Translations under genes and position numbers: made by a program | Shown here: piece after piece, positions 26,626-33,118 of the stretch | How positions within the stretch are numbered: the stretch's first letter is position 1 | Layout: each line of letters opens with the position of its first letter | The notes under the pieces: generated by a model | What the model saw: only the letters and a program-made list of their open reading frames with translations | Database searches by the model: none | Told to the model about the DNA's origin: nothing | Source: an uncultured Corynebacterium sp. | GTDB lineage: Bacteria > Actinomycetota > Actinomycetes > Mycobacteriales > Mycobacteriaceae | Reading direction: 5' to 3' | Assembly (NCBI RefSeq): GCF_946221155.1 | Contig: NZ_CAMIAN010000002.1 | Span: 1-64,000 of the forward strand | Length of the DNA stretch: 64,000 nt

Positions 26626-26892
26626 ATGGATTGGCGCCACAAAGCCGTTTGCCGTGAAGAAGACCCCGAACTGTTCTTCCCCGTAGGAAACTCCGGCCCC
26701 GCCCTGGCCCAGATCGCCAAGGCCAAGCTGGTCTGCAACCGCTGCCCCGTCGCTTCCCAGTGCCTCAACTGGGCCATTGAGTCCGGCCAGGATGCCGGCG
26801 TGTGGGGCGGCATGGCCGAGGATGAGCGCCGCGCGCTGAAGCGCCGCACCAACCGCGGCCGCACCCGCACCCGCAAGCGCATCACCGTTTAA
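26626..26892 (+). CDS. whiB1: WhiB1/WhcE iron-sulphur transcriptional regulator
   Basis: An 88-residue WhiB-family protein. The four cluster cysteines are C9, C37, C40 and C46, followed by the GVWGG turn at 58-62 and a very basic C-terminal tail (RRTNRGRTRTRKR) for DNA binding. WhiB1 binds a 4Fe-4S cluster that reacts with nitric oxide, and interacts with the vegetative sigma factor; it is essential in mycobacteria. The corynebacterial orthologue is called whcE. The ATG is preceded by GAAGGGAAA. The next gene, encoding bL37, is 82 bases downstream and may share its transcript. Confidence 0.92.
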   Translation: MDWRHKAVCREEDPELFFPVGNSGPALAQIAKAKLVCNRCPVASQCLNWAIESGQDAGVWGGMAEDERRALKRRTNRGRTRTRKRITV

Positions 26893-26974
26893 ACCCCAAC
26901 ATTTTGTCCAGCTTCACGCCCCCGCTAAGCTGAACAGGTTGAAACTGTCCCCTTAAACACCAAGGAGCTGCACA

Positions 26975-27049
26975 ATGAGCAAGCGTGGCCGCAAGCGCAA
27001 GGATCGTCGCAAGAAGAACGCTAACCACGGCAAGCGCCCGAACAGCTAA
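26975..27049 (+). CDS. Ribosomal protein bL37 (24 residues)
   Basis: A 24-residue, very basic peptide beginning MSKRGRKRKDRRKK and ending NANHGKRPNS. This matches actinobacterial bL37, a tiny large-subunit protein related to the AURKAIP1/COX24 C-terminal domain and seen in mycobacterial ribosome structures. It has an AAGGAG ribosome site 8 bases before the ATG and is followed at once by a strong terminator. It is too short for most gene finders and is easily missed. Confidence 0.88.
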   Translation: MSKRGRKRKDRRKKNANHGKRPNS

Positions 27050-27058
27050 GCCGTAACC

Positions 27059-27104
27059 AAAGGCCGGCAGGAGCACCGCAAAGAACGGTGCCCGCCGGCC
27101 TTTT
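27059..27104 (+). terminator. Strong Rho-independent terminator after bL37
   Basis: A long stem (AAAGGCCGGC with GCACCG, pairing with CGGTGC and GCCGGCCTTTT) followed by a T run. It ends the whiB1-bL37 unit. Confidence 0.88.
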
Positions 27105-27152
27105 GCTTTGCTATGAGTTAGCAGAGCTACTGTGCAGGGCTATCGTGCGGGG

Positions 27153-27524
27153 CTATAGCGCTCCAAATACGCTATGCGCAATCAAGGAATCGATACGACG
27201 AACATCGAGACCACGTCCGATCTTTACTTTGATCTTTCCGGCCCGCGTCCAGAGCTCAATTTCAGCATTGAAATCGAGCGTTCCAGCGTTCTCTGTAGAC
27301 CACATGTTGATCGACGAATACGGCAGAGAATAGACCTCCACCTTCTTGCCCCTCAGTCCTTGAGCGTCACGCATGATGAGGCGCTTCGTGGTGAAGATTG
27401 CACTATCCCTGAACGTCTTAAACGCTACAACCGCCTGCTCGCCGGGCACGAGCAGCGCCATGACATCCTCCGGAATCGGAACTTCTTCAATGAACATCCA
27501 TTCCGCAATCTGAGCAGCTTCCAT
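27153..27524 (-). CDS. Bacterial PH-domain protein
   Basis: A 123-residue protein filling most of one bacterial PH (PF08000-like, YvbH) domain: the segments AIFTTKRLIMRDAQGLRGKKVEVYSLPYSSI and FNAEIELWTRAGKIKVKIGRGLDVRRID are typical. Binding partners are unknown. The ATG chosen (MEAAQIAEW) has GGAGAG 5 bases away; a TTG four codons upstream opens the frame but overlaps that ribosome site. The gene is more A/T-rich than its neighbours. It is convergent with the whiB1-bL37 unit. Confidence 0.82.
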   Translation of the reverse strand: MEAAQIAEWMFIEEVPIPEDVMALLVPGEQAVVAFKTFRDSAIFTTKRLIMRDAQGLRGKKVEVYSLPYSSINMWSTENAGTLDFNAEIELWTRAGKIKVKIGRGLDVRRIDSLIAHSVFGAL

Positions 27525-27613
27525 CGTTCTCTCCAAAGGTTAGGAAGGCTAGCGCCTCCGATTTTCTAACTAATGCTGTCTACTTAATACCAAATGTAGA
27601 TTGCATCAGGATG

Positions 27614-27877
27614 CTACTCCTCCACCCGGTAGCTAATCACCCGCAGCTGCGTGCAGATCCGCGCCCGCAGTTCCACTGGCGCAGGCTGGCTACAACAGCT
27701 CCGCAACAGGTCCCGCACCTGCTGCTCGATGCCTAACTGCCGCAGACACTCCGGGCAAGCGTCGGCGTGGGCGCGCAAACGTTCACGGCTCTCCCAGTCG
27801 GCGTCACCATCGGCAACCTCGTACAGAACATCCAGCAGGTCGTCGCAGTCCGTCTTTCGCGAATTGTCTTTGCACAT
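27614..27877 (-). CDS. rshA: RshA, zinc anti-sigma factor of SigH
   Basis: An 87-residue ZAS-type anti-sigma factor. The zinc/redox motif H37-xxx-C41-xx-C44 is present, with additional cysteines near the N-terminus and at a later CC pair. RshA holds SigH inactive until oxidation or heat releases it. It starts 6 bases after the sigH stop, so the two are translated together and share autoregulation. Its short C-terminus is not conserved. Confidence 0.92.
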   Translation of the reverse strand: MCKDNSRKTDCDDLLDVLYEVADGDADWESRERLRAHADACPECLRQLGIEQQVRDLLRSCCSQPAPVELRARICTQLRVISYRVEE

Positions 27878-27883
27878 GTGCTC

Positions 27884-28513
27884 TTATCCCTTCGCTTCCG
27901 TCAGCTTTTTTCGGGCCGTCTTGCTTTGTGCCGTCGACGTCACGATCCCGTGCTCCGCAGCCACGTCCTTCAGCTTGCTGCGCAGCTGCTTGCGGCCACG
28001 GTGCAACCGCGACATAACGGTGCCGATGGGAGTGTCCATGATCTCGGCAATCTCCTTGTATGCCAGCCCCTCAACATCCGCGTAGTACACGACCATGCGG
28101 TAGTCCTCACCCAGGCTCATCAGGGCATCCTGGATGCGCTTATCGGGAATATTCTTCAGCGCCTCCACCTCGGCGGACTCCAGACCCACGGAGTCATGCT
28201 TAGCAGTCTCGGCCAACTGCCAGTCGGTCATTTCCTCCGCGCTGGATTCCGTCGGGCGTCGCTGTGCCTTGCGGTAGCTGTTGATGTACGTGTTCGTCAG
28301 GATTCGGTACATCCACGCCTTCAGGTTCGTGCCTTCCTTGAAGGAACCGAACGCCTGGTAGGCCTTCATGTACGCATCCTGCACCAGATCCTGCGCGTCG
28401 GCCGGGTTGCGCGTCATTCGCAGCGCCGCACCGTAGAGCTGATCCAGCAGGGGCAGCGCGTCTGCCTCGAATCTTTGCAGCAGCTCGTCTGCAGTGTCAT
28501 CGCTGCGTTTCAT
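27884..28513 (-). CDS. sigH: SigH, ECF sigma factor for oxidative and heat stress
   Basis: A 209-residue group 4 sigma factor. Region 2 has DLVQDAYMKAYQAFGSF and NLKAWMYRILTNTYINSYRK. Region 4 has EDYRMVVYYADVEGLAYKEIAEIMDTPIGTVMSRLHRGRKQL, with the helix-turn-helix at its end. SigH controls thioredoxin, chaperone and Clp genes in this lineage. ATG at 28513 is chosen because the SigH-type promoter predicts transcription starting near 28527; the GTG at 28528 would leave no leader. AGGTGAGCG serves as ribosome site. It is followed by rshA. Confidence 0.93.
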   Translation of the reverse strand: MKRSDDTADELLQRFEADALPLLDQLYGAALRMTRNPADAQDLVQDAYMKAYQAFGSFKEGTNLKAWMYRILTNTYINSYRKAQRRPTESSAEEMTDWQLAETAKHDSVGLESAEVEALKNIPDKRIQDALMSLGEDYRMVVYYADVEGLAYKEIAEIMDTPIGTVMSRLHRGRKQLRSKLKDVAAEHGIVTSTAQSKTARKKLTEAKG

Positions 28514-28534
28514 TCGCTCACCTCTCACCTTTCC

Positions 28535-28565
28535 TACAACACAATTCTATCGCCGGTTCATTCCC
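28535..28565 (-). promoter_or_regulatory. SigH-type promoter of sigH-rshA
   Basis: On the minus strand GGGAAT (28560-28565) and GTTGTA (28535-28540) are separated by 19 bases, matching the ECF SigH consensus GGGAAT-N16..20-GTT. The -35 overlaps the last codons of the SRAP gene. It implies autoregulation of sigH. Confidence 0.72.
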
Positions 28566-29179
28566 ACCAGTTCTGGAAAGTTATTGGCCACGGAGCCGAC
28601 CTTCCTGTCCGCCTTCCGGCTGCGTACTTCTGTTGCCTTGTTTGGTGACGCCACCAGCTCCGCCTCTGTGCCCTTCAGCCAAGTTTCTAGCTCGTTGCCC
28701 ACCAGGATCCTGGGCATGCGGCTGTGCAACCATTCGAGTTCTGGCAGGGCCGCGACGGTAATGATGGTGCCGTAGAGCTTGCCTTCCACGGCCTTGCACA
28801 GCCCGGCGGCGTACAAGGGGTGGCCGTCGGTGGCGGTGGTGAACCAGGGTTGCTTCTTGCCATCCTCCCCAATGGTCCACTCGTACCAGCCGTCCATCGG
28901 AAACGCACATGGCAGAGAGCCGGCGAACAGAGGCTTGGAGAATGCGGTCTCTCCCCGTGCGTTAAACACCGTCTTCGGCGGGTAGCCCCAGCGTGCGGGC
29001 CCGATCGCGGCCTCGTTTCGAAACTCCCGCACGATGGGCACCTCGGTGGTGGGTGCCACGTTGTAGTTAGCGGGCCACTCCCCGGCCCCGGCGCGAGGTA
29101 TGCGCGGGGCTCCCAACCTTCGTCGCAGGTCACCCGAAAGCTCCTCTAAGGAGCTGAACAATACGTATCGGCCACACAT
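28547..29179 (-). CDS. SRAP (YedK/HMCES) DNA-protein crosslink enzyme
   Basis: A 210-residue SOS response-associated peptidase homologue. Cys2 after Met removal, Asn73 in NARGE, Glu100 in WYEW and His152 in HSRMP are the catalytic set. YedK/HMCES forms a thiazolidine link to abasic sites in single-stranded DNA and so protects them; its self-removal uses the same residues. It is divergent from aroA with only about 54 bases between. No LexA box was seen upstream. Confidence 0.92.
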   Translation of the reverse strand: MCGRYVLFSSLEELSGDLRRRLGAPRIPRAGAGEWPANYNVAPTTEVPIVREFRNEAAIGPARWGYPPKTVFNARGETAFSKPLFAGSLPCAFPMDGWYEWTIGEDGKKQPWFTTATDGHPLYAAGLCKAVEGKLYGTIITVAALPELEWLHSRMPRILVGNELETWLKGTEAELVASPNKATEVRSRKADRKVGSVANNFPELVGMNRR

Positions 29180-29239
29180 ACTCGCCCATTATGCCCACCC
29201 CACACTTCTTTTCCAGGCAAAAAGTGAGACAATGTGGGT

Positions 29240-30541
29240 ATGTCTGCAGGTATGTCTGAACAACTCTGGCCGGCTCCGGTCGCCACCGAGCCCGTACAGG
29301 CCACCGTGGCTATCCCCGGCTCGAAATCCATTACAAACCGTGCGTTGATCCTCGCCGCGCTGGCGGATGCGCCCTCCACCATCACCGGCGGTCTGGTGAG
29401 CCGCGACACGGAGCTGATGATGTCGGCTCTGCGTTCCATGGGAACCCAGATCCTGTTGAAGAACGACCAAATGTACGTCACCCCGGCGGAGAAGCTGCAC
29501 GGCGGTCAGGTGGATTGCGGTCTGGCTGGCACCGTGATGCGCTTCGTGCCACCGATCGCCGCCCTGGCTACCGGCACGGTTGCCTTCGACGGCGACGTAG
29601 AGGCCCGCCGACGCCCGATGTCCACCACTTTGGATTCCCTGCGTGCCCTTGGCGCCACCGTGAAAACAAGCACCGAGTGCAACCCGGAGGGGCTGCCCTT
29701 TTTCGTGGAGGGTTCCGGGGAGGTCCAGGGCGGAGAGATTACCATCGATGCCTCCCAGTCCTCCCAGTTCGTCAGCGGCCTGCTCCTGGCCGGTGCGCGC
29801 TTCACCGAGGGAGTCACCGTTATCCATGAAGGCAACTCCCTGCCCAGTCAGCCCCACGTCGAGATGACGGTGCAGATGCTGCGCGAGGCCAGGGTGAACG
29901 TGGAGACCTCCTTCAACCGGTGGACCGTCCGCCCCGGCCCGATCAGCGGCCGTCAGTGGCACGTAGAACCGGACCTGTCGAACGCCACGCCATTCATGGC
30001 GGCGGGTGTGCTCACTGGAGGCAGCGTGCGCATCCAGAACTGGCCCGCCATCACCAACCAGCCGGGCGACCAGTTCCGCCAGATCCTGCTGGACATGGGC
30101 GCGGAGGCGGAGCTGGACGTCCACCACGGCGACCTTGTCGTCTCCGGCACGGGCCGTGTCAACGGGATTACCTGGGACATGCACGATATTGGTGAGCTCA
30201 CCCCTACCGTCGCCACCCTGGCAGCCCTCGCAGACAGCCCCAGCCACCTCTACGGAATCGCGCACCTGCGCGGACACGAAACCGACCGGCTCCAGGCCCT
30301 GGCGGATAACATCAACGCTCTCGGTGGCAACGTCGAGCAGACCGCCGACGGACTGATTATCCACCCGGCTGCCCTGGAAGGCGGCCGCTGGGAATCCTAC
30401 GCAGATCACCGCATGGCCACCGCCGGAGCGATCCTGGGTCTGCGTGTCGAAGGCATCCACGTCTCCGACGTGGACACCACCGCCAAGACCCTTCCCGGCT
30501 TCCGCCGCCGCTGGGCGCAGCTGCTGGGCCAGGAACGTTAA
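29240..30541 (+). CDS. aroA: AroA, EPSP synthase (3-phosphoshikimate 1-carboxyvinyltransferase)
   Basis: A protein of about 433 residues that makes 5-enolpyruvylshikimate-3-phosphate in the shikimate pathway. Visible are the PGSKSITNRALILAALA block at the N-terminus, AGTVMRFVPPIAAL, DGDVEARRRPM and the C-terminal YADHRMATAGAILGL. The class I or II type cannot be settled by eye. Three possible starts exist: GTG 29234, ATG 29240 and ATG 29252; no strong ribosome site precedes any of them, so a leaderless transcript is possible. The next gene begins immediately after its stop codon. Confidence 0.93.
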   Translation: MSAGMSEQLWPAPVATEPVQATVAIPGSKSITNRALILAALADAPSTITGGLVSRDTELMMSALRSMGTQILLKNDQMYVTPAEKLHGGQVDCGLAGTVMRFVPPIAALATGTVAFDGDVEARRRPMSTTLDSLRALGATVKTSTECNPEGLPFFVEGSGEVQGGEITIDASQSSQFVSGLLLAGARFTEGVTVIHEGNSLPSQPHVEMTVQMLREARVNVETSFNRWTVRPGPISGRQWHVEPDLSNATPFMAAGVLTGGSVRIQNWPAITNQPGDQFRQILLDMGAEAELDVHHGDLVVSGTGRVNGITWDMHDIGELTPTVATLAALADSPSHLYGIAHLRGHETDRLQALADNINALGGNVEQTADGLIIHPAALEGGRWESYADHRMATAGAILGLRVEGIHVSDVDTTAKTLPGFRRRWAQLLGQER

Positions 30542-31549
30542 ATGGGGCGACGGCACAGCAACGCCCGGCACTGGGACGAATCTGACGTCCGCGTCCGTCC
30601 AGGCAAGGGCTCTCGCCCGCGGACCAAGGATCGGCCGAGCCATAAAAATGCCAAGCGGGGCATGGTCGTCTCCAAAGACCGCGGCCGCTGGGGTGTGGTG
30701 CTGGACGAAGACGGCACTCTCGTCACCTGCATGCGCGCCCGCGAAATGGGGCGCACCAACGTGGTCGTCGGAGACCACGTCAGCGTGGTTGGCGACACCT
30801 CCGGAAAAAAGGACACCCTGGCACGCATCGTGCGGCTCGAGGACCGCACCTCCATTCTGCGACGCACGGCAGACGACACGGACGCTTTCGAAAGAATCGT
30901 CGTAGCCAACGCCGACTACCTGTTGATCGTCAGCGCCGTGGCCGATCCGCCGCCACGCACCGGCTTCGTAGAACGCGCTCTCATCGCCGCTTTCGTCGGT
31001 GGCCTCACTCCGCTGGTGTGCCTCACCAAGTCTGACCTTGCCGACCCCAGCGCTTTCGCTGCTGAGTTCCGCGATCTCGACGTAGAAGTCCTCACCACTG
31101 GGGTCAGCGACTCCCTGGACCAACTCACCGAGCGCATCACTGGCAAGGTCAGCGCCCTTATCGGCCACTCTGGGGTGGGCAAATCCACCCTGTTTAACCG
31201 CCTTATCCCCGACGCAGAACGCGCCACCGGGGAGGTCAGCGGTGTGGGCAAAGGCCGGCATACTTCCACCCAGTCTGTCGCGCTCCAGCTGCCTGCGGGT
31301 GGCTGGATCATCGACACTCCTGGCATCCGCAGCTTGGGCCTCGCACACGTCGACCCGGATACCGTGGTGGACGTCTTCGAAGACCTCCGCGAGGTCACCG
31401 AAGACTGCCCCCGTGGCTGCACTCACATGGGGCCGCCCGCCGACCCGGAGTGTGCCCTGGATGCCCTTAACGGTGCTTCCGCTCGGCGCGTCACCGCGAT
31501 CCGCCGCCTGCTGGAGGCTCTGCGCAGCAACAACGAGTGGGAGATGTAG
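30542..31549 (+). CDS. rsgA: RsgA ribosome small-subunit biogenesis GTPase
   Basis: A 335-residue circularly permuted GTPase acting in 30S maturation. An OB-like N-terminal domain is followed by the G4 motif TKSD (162-165), then G1 GHSGVGKST (208-216), then G3 DTPG (258-261). That order is the permutation. The C-terminal zinc site is C289, C293, H295 and C304. The basic N-terminal extension (residues 1-40) is typical of actinobacteria. The ATG abuts the aroA stop codon. Confidence 0.94.
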   Translation: MGRRHSNARHWDESDVRVRPGKGSRPRTKDRPSHKNAKRGMVVSKDRGRWGVVLDEDGTLVTCMRAREMGRTNVVVGDHVSVVGDTSGKKDTLARIVRLEDRTSILRRTADDTDAFERIVVANADYLLIVSAVADPPPRTGFVERALIAAFVGGLTPLVCLTKSDLADPSAFAAEFRDLDVEVLTTGVSDSLDQLTERITGKVSALIGHSGVGKSTLFNRLIPDAERATGEVSGVGKGRHTSTQSVALQLPAGGWIIDTPGIRSLGLAHVDPDTVVDVFEDLREVTEDCPRGCTHMGPPADPECALDALNGASARRVTAIRRLLEALRSNNEWEM

Positions 31550-31557
31550 CTAACCTG

Positions 31558-32064
31558 CTACATCAAATCCACCAGGAACGGCAGCTCCTTCGCGTCGTAC
31601 CAGCTCATCAGGTTGTCCTCGCAGTCCCCCAGCGCGAACTCCGCGTCCTCATCCCCCAGGTCAGCCGCGTCGATGCAGTCGATCGCCTTGGCCGTGGCGG
31701 CCTCCGCGTCGGCGTCATCAACATGGATCGCCAACAATTGCTGCACCTTCACAGTTGCAGGGTCCAGCCGCACCACGGACTCACCGTCGGCAGGCGCCAA
31801 GGACACCGCAGAGTCGTCAATCTCCGCGCTAATCACCACACGCCGGTGTGGAAAACGTTCCTCCGCGCCCGCGCTGAGCAGACGCAGCGAGGCCCGCGCA
31901 GCGTCCAAGAAGGCCGTATACGCCAGCTCCTCCTCGTCGCCGCCGGTGTAAAACTCCCGCACCGCCGGGGTCAGAGCAAAGCCCACCGCGGAGCGCACCG
32001 GGTGCTCCCCCTGCTCCGCGAGGGTGCCCAGCATGTCAAAGGTCGCAGGAATGTACACCAGCAT
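31558..32064 (-). CDS. DUF6912 family protein
   Basis: A 168-residue actinobacterial protein of the DUF6912 family starting MLVYIPATFDMLGTL. The N-terminal motif and central acidic DDADAEAATAKAIDC and ELPFLVDL at the end are typical. It lies 3 bases after the HAD gene, in a conserved pair. No function is known. It converges with rsgA. Confidence 0.8.
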   Translation of the reverse strand: MLVYIPATFDMLGTLAEQGEHPVRSAVGFALTPAVREFYTGGDEEELAYTAFLDAARASLRLLSAGAEERFPHRRVVISAEIDDSAVSLAPADGESVVRLDPATVKVQQLLAIHVDDADAEAATAKAIDCIDAADLGDEDAEFALGDCEDNLMSWYDAKELPFLVDLM

Positions 32065-32067
32065 GAT

Positions 32068-32478
32068 TTAAAACTCCCCCTCCAGCTCGAACACGCCGGT
32101 GATTTCCACCACCGCGCGGTCGAACTGCTGGTAGTAAATGCCGATCAGGCCCGCATCCACGGCGCCGCGAATGTTCAGAATGTTATCGTCCACCAGCACC
32201 AGATCCTGTTGTGGCAGGTCCAGACGGTCGGCGGTGATACGGAAGATCTCCTCCGAGGGCTTCTCCGCGCCCACCTCACCGGACAGCACCACGGCATCCA
32301 CGTAGCCGCCCTCCAGCCACGTGCGGATGGGAGCTGCGCCCGCCCCACCCGGATCGTTGGAAAGAATCGCCGTGGCAATGCCCTCCGCTCGCGCCGCCGA
32401 CAGCAGCTTGCGCCACCGCCTGCGATCCTCCTCGGCGCCGTCCAACACTCCGCAATAATCAACTACTAGTCCACGCAT
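32068..32478 (-). CDS. HAD-IA family hydrolase
   Basis: A 136-residue compact HAD-like protein. Motif I is DYCGVL (the nucleophile Asp7 is in place; the usual second Asp is Cys), motif II is TAILSNDPGG, and motif III Lys is in EKPSEEIF. Motif IV is LVLVDDN. It lacks a clear cap domain. Because the second motif I Asp (acid/base) is absent, activity is uncertain, although some HAD members with this arrangement still act. It forms a conserved pair with DUF6912. Confidence 0.8.
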   Translation of the reverse strand: MRGLVVDYCGVLDGAEEDRRRWRKLLSAARAEGIATAILSNDPGGAGAAPIRTWLEGGYVDAVVLSGEVGAEKPSEEIFRITADRLDLPQQDLVLVDDNILNIRGAVDAGLIGIYYQQFDRAVVEITGVFELEGEF

Positions 32479-32614
32479 GCCCTACATTCTGCCATCTTTT
32501 TGCCCTCTGGCGCCCCGCGGGACGCGCACTTCGCTATAGTTATGCCCGTATGGCGCCTTCGGGGGAACGCACCGTACGGCATCACTGGCATGAACAACAG
32601 GGGGATTTTCATTC

Positions 32615-33115
32615 GTGACCACTTCAATTACTGCGCGCCCACTTCCGGACTTCGTATTCCTGCGCCCGCCCACCCCGGCCGTTGCTGTGCAGGCCACAGA
32701 GAGGGAGGTCACTGATTCTTTTCGGGACGCCAACACCCCACCGCCTCAGCGCATCGCGCAGATCGTAAAAATGTGGCTGGAGGCTTTAGAGGGGCGCCGT
32801 CCGATCGACCATTTGCGCCGGGCGCCCTTCGGGGAGCGGGTACTCGAGCAACTGCGCGTCCGCCGGCACGTGCGGCCGGAACCGACGAGTGGGAGGGCGG
32901 AGAAGGGGGCGTCAATAATAAGCCTGCACATCCAGCCCAGCGCGGGCGATTGCGTTCGCTTTTGCGCATCGGTGCAGATGGGCGAGAGGGTGCGAGCCAT
33001 TGCGGGCAGCATGCCGCAGCACACGCAAAAGCGCCATGCGGAGCTGCATCAACTGCACAGCTCCGCACGGCGCGGAGTCAAGATCTGGGCGATCGATAGC
33101 CTCAGCTTGATCTAG
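32615..33115 (+). CDS. Rv3235-like (DUF6459) protein
   Basis: A 166-residue protein of the Rv3235 family, always close to secA1 in this lineage. The conserved VKMWLEALEGRRPIDHLRRAPFGERV helical segment occurs at about 50-75. A weakly conserved C-terminal half has VRFCASVQMGERVRAIAG. Function unknown. It starts with GTG and converges with secA with only 3 bases between their ends. Confidence 0.78.
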   Translation: MTTSITARPLPDFVFLRPPTPAVAVQATEREVTDSFRDANTPPPQRIAQIVKMWLEALEGRRPIDHLRRAPFGERVLEQLRVRRHVRPEPTSGRAEKGASIISLHIQPSAGDCVRFCASVQMGERVRAIAGSMPQHTQKRHAELHQLHSSARRGVKIWAIDSLSLI

Positions 33116-33118
33116 AGC

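Noticed and set aside
29189..31426. A 745-codon open frame antisense to aroA and rsgA
   Set aside because: It is the complement of two well-conserved genes in high-GC sequence; its translation is Gly/Val/His-rich with no domain.
31543..31564. GATGTAG/CTACATC inverted repeat at the rsgA end
   Set aside because: The 7-bp arms lie within both stop regions and no T run follows, so a terminator is not supported.
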